Source of the DNA: Maniola hyperantus
Taxonomy: Eukaryota > Arthropoda > Insecta > Lepidoptera > Nymphalidae
Assembly (NCBI RefSeq): GCF_902806685.2
Contig: NC_048550.1
Span: forward strand, 3,329,383 to 3,393,382
Length of the DNA stretch: 64,000 nt
Direction of reading: 5' to 3'
In this document: piece after piece, positions 35,383 through 47,461 of the stretch
Layout: each line of letters begins with the position of its first letter
Numbering within the stretch: the first letter of the stretch is position 1
Notes under the pieces: generated by a model
Told to the model about the DNA's origin: nothing
Seen by the model: the letters and a program-made list of their open reading frames with translations, nothing else
The model's database searches: none
Made by a program: the position numbers and the translations under genes

Positions 35383-37813
35383 GTTTGTATAAATTTCTAT
35401 TTTAACTGTCGCAAATAGTTGTTAGGGTCCCAACGGGCCCCTATTACTAAGCCTCCGCTGTCCGTCTGTCTGTCTGTCAGCGGGCTATATCTCATGAACC
35501 GTAATACGGAGAAAGTAGAAATTTTCACAAAGTGTGATTTCTATTGCCACTGTAATAACAAATAGTGAAACAACCAAGATTTTCGAAATTCTTTGCAAAT
35601 TTTGAAATAGCCGCCATGTTATTAAAAAAATTAATAAGTAGATAAGTAGTGTTAGGTATATCTTGTACCTACAATGGAACGAAACCCTTAAAAGAGTGTG
35701 CACTTGACCGGTTTTATTGTTTTAATTTAAATTTTTCACATATACAGGGAGTAAACAGAACGCTACTAGCAAAAACTTAGCATTGTTATACTACCTAAAC
35801 ACAATCCAATACCAATTAACCATTTGCCTTATTTTGTAGTTTTAGTGATTTAGTATTTTTCAAACCAGCAATGTATAGTGTGCAAAACTCGGCTCAATGC
35901 CCCGCCTACGACACGGTATTGACTCCGAGTGGCCTGCTTGCGCAACGTTCGTTGACCTCTACCATCAGTCAGATGTTTCATTTGCAATATATCGTAAACT
36001 CATTCAAAATTATAGGATTTGTTTATATTTTTTTGGGTTTTTTTTGTGGTGTCATATCAGTAATCATAGTAGGTCACCTGTCTTCGTTTTTGCCGGCGTT
36101 GTGGTTACACCCTGTATTATATTCAATTACTTCTGCTGAAGAAAAGCTCCAGATTTCAACTCCTCAACGTGCTGCTGCAAGCTTTGAATCCATCTGCCAC
36201 CTGCTGATACAACAAATACCTAGTGTAATAACTACGTAATTATAATACATTGATAGATATTGCTTCATTTATATTAAGATGATGTGTTCCTGAGAGTTTA
36301 AGAACTTTTAGACCTGGATCCTCCTTCAACTTTCTAAGTAGCATCGCCAAGGTCTGCATCCGTACGTAGTCGAAATTCCACTTTCCAAGCGATTTGCATC
36401 CTCATTTCTAATTTGAACCGCTAGGATATGGAAGGCCCTTCCAGCATTAGTCTACTCCTGCAATTTTAATAATATGGGTATCATGTATAAGTCAAGAGTG
36501 AATAGGCATCGTGTAGGCAAGCGCGCTCCATCTTAATCAGCATCATCAGTCATCACTTACCAGCAAGTCTGACTGTATCCAAGCGATAGTCTATAAATTA
36601 AAATGTGGATATAGGTTTTTGAAAATTCCGTGGGAACTTTTGGATTTTCCGGGATGAAAGTCCGTCTCCAGTATGCAAGCAATCTCTGCACTAAATAGAC
36701 AATGATTAAAGATCAAGATCTAACCGCGGAACCCCCGAATAGGAGACAGACCTGTCTTAACCACTAGGCTATCGCCGCTATATTATATACCTGCCTTATT
36801 TACTACGGTATACATATAGCTAATCTAATTAACATACAGGGTTACAGGAAAATATGTCACGATCCCATTAAGAGGTTATAGTACAGTAGGTAGATACCTA
36901 CATTAGCTATCGAACGGCCCCTAAAGTGCTTATGCAAAAGTGTGTCGTTTTTGAGTTATTCATTTTTTATTTTTATTTCTAGGTAAAGGGGTGTTTGCCA
37001 ATTTAAAAATTAATAAAAAAACAAACAATGTATTTCATCAGACTTTTTTTTTTTTTTCTTGCTAATAAATATCCTTGTTAATAATAAACAGTTATAAAAT
37101 AAGAACAAACTTTAAGCATTTTAAAATTACAGCCCAAAAGCAGCTGCACAAATATAAATTTAATTCTTTGAATAACTTGCAAACTGTAAAAAATTACTAT
37201 CGCGCTTATCCTGCGGATCATTTGAAAAACATCTGACGAGGTCTCGGGAATAAGCTACTGTAGTTAAATAAAATATATTCCTTCTACTACCAAGTACTTA
37301 GTTGTTCATTTATTATAATTATAAGTAAAACGATAAATGAGGAAACAATAATATAATAAAAATAACAATTACTGGAACGTTGTTGTTTGTGCTATGTTAT
37401 TGTTAATTGCTGTGAAAACCACACTAGATAACGCAAACTCGTATTACTCAGGCTAAGATCTATAGAGCGTAGGTATAGTACGCGACAGGTCGAGATGGCC
37501 ATCGGGGAGGGAACGCCCCGCACAGGCCCCACGCTAACCCGGTGCCAGCCGGTCCCCAATTTATTTATTTTTTAAGATAAAAAATAATAATATCAACATT
37601 CTTCATTCATTCAACAAAATAAGAACAACATTCTATACTAACGCTAAAATTTCAGGTTTGTAATTCATTTCGTCGACGAGCTAGAGACCCATGACACGCA
37701 GACAAACAGACAGACAGACAGCAGAATGACATTACTTATTAGGGCCCCGTTTTTACCCTTTGAGTACGGAACGCTAAAAAGCTCTAATGGGAACCACGAT
37801 AATTTTGTTTCAG
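35383..37813. other. Gene C intron 1: contents
   Basis: Contains a TIR element (35743-36116), a LINE-like tail (36470-36610), SINE-like tRNA scraps (36725-36780), a MITE fragment (37480-37560) and a dispersed-repeat end (37690-37780) that stops 33 bp before exon 2. 36840-37470 shows only AT-rich sequence. Confidence 0.45.
35743..36116. mobile_element. TIR element (tacagggtgtaac ends), copy 1
   Basis: Ends tacagggagtaaacagaacg and gttgtggttacaccctgta are inverted. The internal open frame (MYSVQNSAQCPAYDTVL...) is shared with copy 2, where it is broken, so it is probably not a gene. Confidence 0.6.
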
Positions 37814-38946
37814 ACGGGTGAACTGTACATGGAGTTTCCGAATGCTTACAATCGTTGGACTCGAGTGGAAGACTTCTGCGTCGACTACGCCATCACTGAT
37901 GAGAGAGTCGTGGAAGTCCACAACTTGATAGTACTGGCCTCTACAGAAGAAGTCGGCGTTCAAAGTTACTATTATTACTGTAAGTACATAACAGGGTACT
38001 TACCAGAAGTGAGTTAAAGAATTAGACAGAAAAGCAGGGCATTATAAGCTATTTTTGGATTGGTTATTGGACTGTCCTCTCCTTAAACTTGCGCGCAGAC
38101 ATTGGTCACACGCGCAGAGCTTACCGAGAGGTTTAATCTATAAACTAACCTAACTACAACATTAACCTGATCAGGGCACAAAATTACTACTACAACCAAT
38201 CCTAAAATGACCTAAACGCAAAGCATGTCTGCGAGCGAGACGCACACTAACTTTACTTTAAAACTATCAACCACGCGTTTTTATACTTTCGACACAAGAT
38301 GTTGACGTAACGGATCGCATGACTTCTGTCAGAGATAATAAATTATAAAGTGCGATAACATACAGTTCCTGCAATTCACGAAGGCGAGTGAACTTTACTT
38401 GTGGTTACGTCGTATACACGAGCATTGCGTAAGTGTGCATGCATGTCGGACAGATCAGTCGCGAGCAAGCGCTCGCAAACGCACAAATTGAGTGTACCTT
38501 ACTTATACCGATACGACTTGCACACAGGCATGGGCCACTCGCCTCGTGAAATGCAAGAACTATTCCTGAATTTAGCGCGAGTTAATGCCATCAGGGCACT
38601 GAATTCTGTACATAATGAAGAAGAAGAAGAGTGAATAGGCATCTTCTAGGTAAACGCGTCCCATCTTAGGCCACATCATTACTTCCCATCAGGTGTGATT
38701 TTGGTCAAGCGTATACCTATAATGAATAAAAAAAACATATAAAATTCAAAGTCCTAAGTGACTGACTTATAGTACCAACGCACAGCCTAAACCGCTGGTC
38801 ATAGAGACATGAAATTTGGGGGTGTGTTCTTTGTAAAGAGTAGGTATCCACTAAGAAAGGATTCTTCAAAATTCCACCCCTGTGGTTTAAATGGGGGTTT
38901 GAAATTTATGTAGTCCACACGGACGAAGTCGCGAGCATAAGCTAGT

Positions 38947-39379
38947 TACAGGTTATAACTAGAACGCTGGCAAAAAGTTTGCGTTATTGTTACACTACCT
39001 AAACACAAACCAATACCAATAACCAATAGCCTCATTTTGTAGTTTTAGTGATTTAGTATTTTTCAAACCCGCAATGTATAGCGTACAAAACTTGGGTCAG
39101 TGCCCCGCTTACGACGCGGCATTGACTCCGAGTGGCCTACTTACGTAACGTTCGTTGACCTCTAGCGTCAGTCAGATGTTTTATTTAATATATCGTAAAC
39201 TGTTACAAAATTTAGGATTTTTTTTATATTTTTTTCGCGTTTTATGTGGCATCTTGTGCCTGTTTTTTGTGAATGACTAAGCTGTTGGTAAACCCAATAA
39301 AGAAAATTAAATCATATCAGTAATCATCAGTACTATCACCTGTCTTCGTTTTTTCCAGCGTTCTGGTTACACCCTGTAT
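38947..39379. mobile_element. TIR element, copy 2
   Basis: Same ends and core (gcaatgtatagcgtacaaaa, gactccgagtggcctact) as 35743-36116, with a ~70-bp extra segment around 39239-39310. It sits in gene C intron 2. Confidence 0.6.
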
Positions 39380-39746
39380 ATACAAGTACGCTAGAAGAGG
39401 TATGCGATACAAAATGGCAGTTGTTTTGCATCGATTCAAAGCGCCCTTCTGAGCGTACCGGGAATTAAGTTTCGAGTACGCTCACATGATGCTCACGTTT
39501 AAAGTGTGCGTAAAACACTGTAATAAGGAAAAAATTGTACCTTTTTGTCCAGATCTGATAACATCTTGTGTGTTCCTGGTGTTGGTACTGCTCGTCTATA
39601 TGATACTGCCTGAGCTGAGGAACCTTGGCGGCATGATACTGATGGCGTACACCAGTAGCTTGCTAATGGCCTTCATTCTACTGGCGATCATGCAGGGCGG
39701 CGAAATTGTCAAATGTATGGAGTTAAGTAAGTAGCACTGACTATAG

Positions 39747-39895
39747 CCCCTGGTGTTGGTGATCTCATAAGTCTAGATATTTGATAGTGCCTGAGCTGAG
39801 GAACCTTGGCGGCATGATACTGATGTCGTACACCATTAGCTTGGCTTCTGCTGGCGATCACGCGGAGCGGAATCTTCAAATGTATCCAGCAATAT
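39747..39895 (+). pseudogene. Degenerate second copy of gene C exon 3
   Basis: About 20 bp after the real exon 3 donor, the sequence again resembles TM1-TM2. Translation reads VPELRNLGGMILMSYTISL and then diverges, with the TM1 part carrying stops and the TM2 part a deletion. No usable donor in the right phase was seen. It is a tandem exon duplication that decayed. Confidence 0.6.
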
Positions 39896-40959
39896 AAATG
39901 TCTGCAAGTGTATGGAATATTAAATAGGACGCCAACGCTTGACAATGTACCTACCTAGTATGTTAAGTACAATCAAAACGCTTATCCACTAAAAAATAGA
40001 GTCAAAAACAGTCAAAACTAGTGAACATCGCTCGTTAAAACTAGTTTTGACTGAATTGTTTCAGTCAAAAGTAGTTTTGACTATATCAAGTGGGCTTCGT
40101 AGAGCGTTCACAATCCGTCGGCCTTCCATTTCAATTTTCGCACCAGAATGCATTCCAGAATTCTTTCAGATAAACAATTCATAAATTAGTTTTGTAGGAA
40201 ATACCCAAACTTTGTGTTAGTGCCAACAATAGCATGAACTCAGGGTTGCTAAAACTTTAAAATGCCTACTTAGGTATTTTGTCCTGCAAACGTAGTGGAT
40301 GAAATTTAACCCCTGACCTCAAGCAAAGAAAAGCGATCGTCGCCATTCATGTTTTGCTAAAATTGTGTATTTGAACCATGGAACGATTCAAAGAGCTTAG
40401 TCTAAAAACACCGAAAAAAGCACAGAGGTTTGTCCTCAGTGCCTAGCTGCAACGATTAGGTAGAGGTATTAACTAATTACTTAAAGAAATAATCCAGTAG
40501 TGAGACAAACATAGGTAAGTACTGCTACAGTCATTGACTTAAATATATTACTTCGTATGGACAGGGCCATTGAACAATGCAACCTCAGTGCCGTCTGGAT
40601 TTCAAACGGGTCGTTCATTAGTATCTAAGTGGCGCTGATTTATTTGGTTCCAAAACTGTGAAAAATTTTGTTCGCTTAGGCATATCTTGTCATTTATATC
40701 GATGTCTATAGTAGGTATAGAACGCGAAGAATCAAGTAAGTAGTATGTAGCATATAATCGTGAGTAGGTTTATTTAGGTTTATTAGGTGAATAGGATTAG
40801 CACTAATATAAATAATTATATAATCTACAAGAAATCTACAATCTACGAGTATTAGATCTAGGTATTATAGTAGGTAACTACCTAATTAATAATTCTATGA
40901 TTTGAACCAAAACTGTAAGGTAATCGATATAGGTTTGCGATAATGGCATTACCAGTGAT

Positions 40960-41140
40960 AAAGATCTCGAGTCTCGACAGATGTTGTTATTGGTCAACTA
41001 GGTGGTCCGACCAGCTAAAGGGATCCAGCAGGTGTGGATTTTACCACTTTGTTAAAATGGCCACCAACAGAAGCCGGTGGAAACAGATAATCCATTCGAG
41101 GGCAGTTTGCCAGGCCCACGATCTTCAGCAATGAAGGAAC
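40960..41140 (+). mobile_element. LINE ORF C-terminal remnant
   Basis: Reads STRWSDQLKGS .. MATNRSRWKQIIHSRAV .. HDLQQ, the usual end of non-LTR reverse transcriptases, in gene C intron 3. Confidence 0.5.
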
Positions 41141-41807
41141 GACCGGAGAGAGAGAGAGTTGTTATTGGCTGAATTTATGGTATTTTGGCTACAACAGTAC
41201 AGTTTAGTCGGTCAGAAGATTACCTCTCCATATTCACCAATTATGGTGACAACCCTAACAGGTACCACGAATATTCTGCGAATATTCTATACGAGCCAAG
41301 CAGCGGTTAACAAAATCATAAGTTTATTCGTTGTGCCGTCCAAACAAACGTATAGTACACGACAGGTTGAGATAGCAATGGGGGTGGGGACGCCACGCAT
41401 ACCCGATATCTATCTGGCTAGTTTTAGATATAGATCAGTAAAAATAGAATATTCAGCGTAACGCGTTTGTATTAAGCTTCTTCATGTAATGTAAACTGAA
41501 AAGAACAATTTTCTTATTTCAGCTGCCTCAATATATTTCTTCTTGTTGGCAACTTTCTGCTGGATGAGTGTGATGTCTGTTGACATTTGGTGGACTTTCC
41601 GGTAAGTGTTATTAACTGTACCTAATTATTAAAATCCGGCCAAGTGCGTGGCGGGCCACGCGCAGTGTAGGGTTCCGCAGTCATGCTCCTTAACCTGGGA
41701 ACCCTACTTAGCCATGATAGTTTTCCTTTAAAATTGATTATAATATATACCTACCTACTACTGCTGTGAATTTTTTCACGGTCCTATATACTACCATTTG
41801 GCTGATA

Positions 41808-41835
41808 GAGGGGGGGGGGGGGGGGGGGGGGGGGG
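41808..41835. repeat. Poly(G) tract
   Basis: A run of about 26 G in gene C intron 4, 135 bp before the broken exon 5. Confidence 0.9.
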
Positions 41836-42015
41836 CACTTGACATTAATAAAAATTAGCACTTTAAAATATCAAACCTCAACACCGTTTGTATATCCTAT
41901 AAGGGCTCCGTTTTTCCTTTTGTCGTTAAAAATACATTTGGAATACAAAAACATCGTTTTGTATTCCAGTGGGTACGCAAAATCAAGGCCGATCCATAGA
42001 CGGGGAGAGTGCTTT

Positions 42016-42324
42016 TGGTGATGATAACACTCTCATTTATTTACATATTTCATTGCCATCATATTTTTAACAAAAGTTTTCAAAAATAACACAAGAGAAA
42101 TAACAATAAATAAAATAACGCAAACAAACGGAAACAAGAAAAAATAAAGTAACAGCAACAAAAAACATTAATTAAAAATATGATAAAATGGGTCCCACTA
42201 GCTCTAGCAGCGGGGCTGCCAGTGGTCAGGGCTTTAGAGTGAGGAACCTCCTCACAATGCGTGCGATCTCAAGAACCACTGCCTTCTGTATTTTACCCTT
42301 GATCCAACAGTTAAGCGATAGTTT
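42016..42324 (-). mobile_element. Non-LTR retrotransposon end inserted in gene C exon 5
   Basis: The minus-strand frame reads GKIQKAVVLEIARIVRRFLT up to a stop near 42230. It is followed by an A/T-rich 3' part that abuts the exon 5 break at 42016. It is 5' truncated. Confidence 0.6.
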
Positions 42325-42736
42325 TTTTTAGTAATGATGATATTTTTTTTAAATATTACAATAAAACTTATAGCTAGCCTTATCTAATTAAGCCTTAAGA
42401 CTGTAAATAGGGTTATGTAGCGTACAAGGAGTTTTAGCCCATTTCAACGGTCGACCATGTCGAGCGACGACGGTTCAAACCCCGCCAGTTGCACTATTGT
42501 CGTACCTACTCCTAGCACAAGCTTGGCGCTTAGTTGGAGAGGAAAGGGGAATATTAGTCATTTAACATGGCTAATATACCTACTTAAAAAAAATACTATA
42601 CAAATCATGCCTGCGTGAAATGGTGTCAAGAATACTTACTGGCTGCATTTCCGGGCTGGGCAGTCAGGCCGTCCGCAGGATCCGTTAAAAAACGAGCCAG
42701 CCACACAGTGACACTGTCACCAGATGAGGCTAAATT
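42325..42736 (-). mobile_element. Retroelement fragment (QRGNAAS family) split by a SINE
   Basis: 42606-42736 is the reverse complement of the ORF end of the element at 45535-46165, through to atcatgcc. 42340-42393 is its 3' UTR (gctagccttatctaatta). The two were contiguous before the SINE at 42394-42595 landed. Confidence 0.7.
42394..42595 (+). mobile_element. tRNA-derived SINE (family 3), nested insertion
   Basis: Has a B box (ggttcaaaccccgcc), the body ttgcactattgtcgtaccta and cttggcgcttagttggag, and an A-rich end. The same family is at 54893-55031. Confidence 0.65.
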
Positions 42737-42798
42737 TCTCGTATTTTTTTATGATAACAGTAATTATGACATACCTTGTAATTCTCCATTAATTTTAG

Positions 42799-43164
42799 AG
42801 GGGCAGAAGTTGGTGTACCTCTACATACCACTGCTGTTTCTGATCCTGACCAACTGGCTGTTCTTCCTGATGACCGCCTACAACATAAGACGCCTGATGC
42901 GCGGGACCGCTGTGTTGAAGTCAGCCGCTTCCGGCAACCCAGCTGCTCACCAGCAACAGAGGAACAGGTAATTAAAATGATCAATCGCTAGTAAGCCGAG
43001 TTTTGGCTAGTATACCTCTACATACCAATGCTGTCTCTGATCCTGAGCAACTGGCTGTTCTTCCTGATGACCGCCTACAACATAAGACGACTGATGCGCG
43101 GGACCGCTGTGTTGAAGTCAGCCACTGCGGGCTACCCAGCTGCTCACCAGCAACAGAGGAACAG
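42799..43164 (+). repeat. Tandem duplicate of gene C exon 6 (6a and 6b)
   Basis: A unit of 197 bp is repeated directly. It covers the TM5 exon from its YLYIP start, its donor and the first ~40 bp of intron, ending near 43206. Exon 6a is 42799-42967 and 6b is 43011-43164. Both encode TM5 followed by NWLFFLMTAYNIRRLMRG, start in phase 1 and end in phase 2, so either fits between exons 5 and 7 but not both. Differences are few (for example LLFLILT against MLSLILS), so the duplication is young. The 6b acceptor (ggctag) has a poor pyrimidine tract. The intron between them would be 43 nt. Confidence 0.75.
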
Positions 43165-44564
43165 GTAATGAAAATGATCAATCACTAGTAAGCCGAGTTT
43201 TGGTTGGTTCTTCTCGGTAGGAAAACATTCCAAACTAGTTGTAAGTAGATTCGCTTCTGTAAACGACACTGTGAAAGAGCGAGGGCGAGTGGCTCATACT
43301 TGTCGTATCGTTATAAGTAGATTAGGTTAAAATGTGTGCGTTTGAGAGCGCTCGCGCTTGCTCGCGACTGATTGGTCCGACATGCACGCACACTTACGCA
43401 ATGCCCATGCAAACGACGTTTACAAGTAAAGTTCACTCGCCTTCTTGAATTGCAAGCATTGTAACTACAAGTTAAGTTTCTGCCGGCTCAGTAGAATTTG
43501 CTTTCCGAACCATTTTAGAGTCCCAGACGTAGCATAAGAAACACTACTACACCTACTACGCCTACACAAAATAATTTTGACTTTTGATTGTTTACTTATG
43601 TACCTACTATTTTTTTCAGACTTATGGTATACCTGAAGCTCTCCGTGATAATGGGCATCAATTGGCTGTTGGAGGTCGTGAGCTTCTTCTCGCCGGAACT
43701 CAAAATTTGGGAGTTCTCCGATACATACAATCTGCTGATTGGATTCGCGATATTTCTCATCTTCGTCTGCAAAAAGAAGATATACAAGAAATTAGTGGCA
43801 AGGTGATTAGTATGCTGTCCTTTTTATACCTGTGCCCATGCTCGGAGAGTGGAAATAACTATCAGAGGGGATAACATTTTTATCCTTTCCTCGGGGAGAA
43901 AATTTCCCGGCCCATGCTAGGGCTGCTGGCGATCGGGGTATATTATACTTAGCTCTATTCAAGTGCCATTGGAGATGGTAGGTATGACACCTGCTAAGTG
44001 CTAACTTCACAAACAAACTAATATTTTGTGTGAGTGATGTTACAGACAAAACTACTTTTAACTGCAAAAAAACAGACAAATTGTTTTTGACTATAGAGTT
44101 GTTTAAAATTACTTATCATGCGTCACACATACCTCAGAAGGCTTACAAGGCAAGTCACACGCTAGAATATTCATCCAAGCACGCTAGTGTGTCCATGCAA
44201 GTTCTAATAACTTTCAGTCGATCAGAGTCAGACTCGCGCACTGAAGGTTCCGTATTACAATCGTATTTTATCGACATTTTGCATGATAAATCAAAAACTA
44301 TTCTACCTGAAAATAAATAAAAATCTGTTTAAGAATGTACAAGTGAAGCCCTTTCATATGATACCCCATTTGATATAGTTATCTTACTTCGAAAATTGAA
44401 AATACTAATTATTAGTTTATGACCACTATTAATTTTTTTTTGTGTGATGTGACCACAAATTCACGGTTTTCAGATTTTTCCCCTAAAGTCAGCTATAAGA
44501 CCCAACTACCTGCTAAATTTCATGATTCTAGGTCACCTGGTACCCTGTAGCTTTCTTGACAGAC

Positions 44565-44572
44565 AGACAGTC

Positions 44573-44632
<60 letters not shown>
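44565..44632. repeat. (GACA)n microsatellite in a dispersed repeat
   Basis: About 16 GACA units, an expansion of the short GACA run found in other copies of the ggttccgta family. Confidence 0.9.
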
Positions 44633-44634
<2 letters not shown>

Positions 44635-44769
44635 CAAAGTGATCCTATAAGGGTTCCGTTTTTCCTTTTGAGGTACGGAACCCTAAAAATAGGTACCGTC
44701 AAAGTTTGAAGCAACTAGCTCAGATGAATGATTACCATCTCTATGAACCAGCTTGGCAGATCACGGAAC

Positions 44770-45420
44770 CCTACCTAAATTTAAATTTAATTTAAAATAA
44801 CTTTATTGTTAATAGATTTACAGAGTGTAAGAATACAGGATACACTTAAAAAACAAAGGGCGACCCCTTATCATGAATAAACTTGCTTATCACTAAAGTG
44901 ATCTCTTCCAGGCAACCCATACTTAAGAACTTATAGAACTGTTAAGACGGGGAGTCGCAATGTAGCTATAAATATAATATATATAGGTATATATAAACAC
45001 ATACACTCTAATAGGTACATACTATAAAATATAATATAATATATACAATATACATGTATATAAATACTATATAAAATCAATATAGTATAATTAAATAAAT
45101 AATACATACTACATAGCTAACTGTACATATAGTTATGGCAGAAAATCTACAGTGACAGATAGTATTTCTACCTAGTGCATGTTATTACAAGCGCTTGAAC
45201 ACTTCATTTAATTCGAGTACTTATGACTATAAATTCTGGCAGTGCCCCTTGGAAGATATGTGACGACACCTTTTGCTGAACTTCTTCTCTGGGAAGAGTA
45301 CGTATGTGTGCGTGTTTGTGTGTGTCTGTGTGCGTTTAGGTGTGTGTGTGTGTGTATAGAAATATGCATATTCTGTTCTATGCTGGCTATCTGTTTAAAA
45401 TGGCTCTTCGGCTTGTTAAC
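44770..45420 (-). mobile_element. Probable retroelement 3' tail, reverse strand
   Basis: An A/T-rich end is followed by aaagggcgaccccttatcat and tgatctcttccaggcaac, a block familiar from lepidopteran LINE tails. No reading frame was seen. A (TG)n run is at about 45303-45356. Confidence 0.4.
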
Positions 45421-45534
45421 TGCTCTTTTACGAATTCCTTACTAACTTAGAAAGGAATATTTTTGATTACATTCTGCATGATTCAGACGTATTGCAATGC
45501 TTTCGTGGCATTGTCAACTAGGTATATACATATT

Positions 45535-46165
45535 TTAATTTGCATTTGTGGAAAAGAGGTTTATAAATTTGGAATCCACGGACTCTCTTGCCAAAGGAGC
45601 TCTGGTAGGCTGTTTAGGCATAGCTCTCTTAACGATACGATTAAAAGAGCTCTTGCCACCATAGATATTCCTGCGCTCATTGAGCCGGCAGGGATTAGTC
45701 GGGATGATGGCAAGAGACCTGATGGATTGACGCTGGTTCCCTGGGAACGGGGACGGGCGCTAATGTGGGACGCAACTTGCGTTGACACATTGGCCCGTGT
45801 CATATCAGGGAGACAGCATCAAGACCGGGAGCCGCAGCAGAAACAGCTGAAAACGGCAAGCGGCGCAAGTATGCCTCTCTTATCGAGAGTTACATTTTTG
45901 TTCCGTTTGCCGTGGACCCTGGGGCCATGGGGTCTTAGTGCTAAAAAAAATTTACGGGACATTTCACCACGATTAATAGCCTCATCTGGTGACAGAAGGG
46001 CTGGCTCATTTTTTGCGCAACGGATCAGCCTGGCTGTCCAGCGCGGAAATGCAGCCAGTATTCTTGGCACCATTCCACGCGGGCATGATTTGTATAGTAA
46101 TTAGATAAGGCTAGCTTTAAGTTTTATTGTAATATTTTCATTTTCTTTTCTTTCTGTTTTGTCCT
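45535..46165 (+). mobile_element. Retroelement-like ORF end with nuclease-like region
   Basis: The open frame to 46104 has, in order, CICGKEVYKFGIHGLSC (zinc-knuckle-like), RHSSLNDTIKRAL, DGKRPDGLTLVPW then ALMWDATCVDTLA (PD..WD, resembling a restriction-like nuclease core), LGPWG, and ISLAVQRGNAASILG. The same order is kept in the copy at 49945-50640 and partly at 42606-42736. I know this as a widespread repeat-encoded region in invertebrates. Assignment to a retroelement C-terminus is inference. It lies in gene C intron 7. Confidence 0.6.
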
Positions 46166-47209
46166 CAGCCTTTCTAATTGTACTGTACTAGAACTACTAG
46201 AACTAGCGCGCACCACGGTACGACGAGTTGGGGTGCGTTTTAAAATCCGTTAATTTGAATTTAAATGCATGAAAATCCGTTGCGGATAAACGTACGGAAA
46301 TATACTGTGGTGCGCGCTAGTTCTTAGGCCGGATTTCTTGTAACTCAATGGGATAGGGAATAAAGAGGATTTATATTTTCACTACTGCATTAGAAGATAG
46401 AGGAGAAGAGAGAAGATGACCATAACATTTTACTAACTTTACCTTTCCTTCCAGGTTTTATGAGTTACGCAGCAGGTGGTTTGGTGGGAAACGTCCAACG
46501 CGGACCTTGACTAAAAGCAGTACGAGCAGCAGTACCTTGGAATCGAATCTTAGTCAAGATATACCACTGCAAGTGTCTAACAATCCGATGCCCGAGGATA
46601 AACGAGGAAGAAAAAACTGCAACGTTTTCAGCTTCAATAGAACGAATTATAAAATCAACACGGATTTGAAGTAATATAATGTTTTAAGGGCGTCAGTTAC
46701 CGAAAACATGGAGAAGAGAGGCTTTTAAGGCGTGACGCACACCAGCAGTTTGGATTTGAATTTACTTTGGCATAACGGCTCGCCTCCACAACTCCACTCC
46801 TTCAAGACAAGAGTGAAATAGGCATTTTCTTGGCAAGCGCGCTCCATCTTGGGCTGCATCATCACTTGCCACCCAGGTCGGATTGCAGCCAAGCGCTAGT
46901 CTATAAATTAAAAAAAAAAAACTTCAAAATTGTTGCTGAAATTATCAGTATACCCTTATTATAATTATGCGAAAGTGTGTTTGTTTGTGGGTTTATTGGT
47001 TGGTCCTTCAATCACGTTGCTACGGTGCAACGGATTGACGTGATTTTTTGCATGGATAAAGACCTGGAGAGTGAGGATATTTTTTATCCAGGAAATTAAA
47101 AGAGTTCCCACGGGATTTTTGAAAACCTAAATAACCTAATAAGCTAGTGAATTCATGTTTTAAAAATTTTGGCTTGCAAGGAAATTCAATTTAAGCAATT
47201 AAATTTCAC

Positions 47210-47398
47210 TTGCACTAACGGTGAAGGAAAACATCGTGAGAAAACCAGCATGCTTGAGAGTTCTCCACAATGATCTCAAAGGTGTGTGAAGTTTGCCAAT
47301 GCGCACTAGGCTAGCGTGGTGGACTATGGCCAAACCCTTCTCGTTCTGGAGGATACTAGTGATCAGTAGTGAGGTAGTAAGCTGGCAATGGGTCGATT

Positions 47399-47461
<63 letters not shown>
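47210..47461 (+). mobile_element. SINE (family 1) with expanded (GAT)n tail
   Basis: The body aacggtgaaggaaaacatcg .. ggactatggccaaaccctt ends in about 21 GAT units (47398-47461). Confidence 0.75.

Larger units (their letters stand above)
34984..46674 (+). pseudogene. Methuselah-like GPCR, gene C, exon 5 disrupted
   Basis: Third receptor, nearest to gene B. Exons: 34984-35382 (signal peptide and KCIPKCC ectodomain), 37814-37979, 39553-39726 (TM1-TM2), 41523-41601 (TM3, CWMSVMSVDIWWTF), 41970-42015 (start of exon 5 only), 42799-42967 or 43011-43164 (TM5), 43620-43802 (TM6-TM7), 46455-46674 (tail). All other junctions are intact and in phase with genes A, B and D. Exon 5 stops matching after RRGECF and runs into TGA at 42019. 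The remaining ~130 nt (TM4 and its loop) are not found before exon 6, where LINE, retroelement and SINE pieces lie instead. Skipping exon 5 would break the frame (phase 2 against phase 1). A full receptor therefore cannot be made from this sequence, unless the break is an assembly or allele artefact. The other exons look uneroded, so any inactivation is recent. Either ATG of the opening Met-Met could start it. Confidence 0.75.

Noticed and set aside
35871..36239. 122-codon open frame with hydrophobic stretch
   Set aside because: It lies inside a TIR element; the second copy at 38947-39379 has the same frame broken by stops.
44565..44632. Possible CRISPR-like array
   Set aside because: It is a plain (GACA)n microsatellite within a dispersed repeat, with no spacers.
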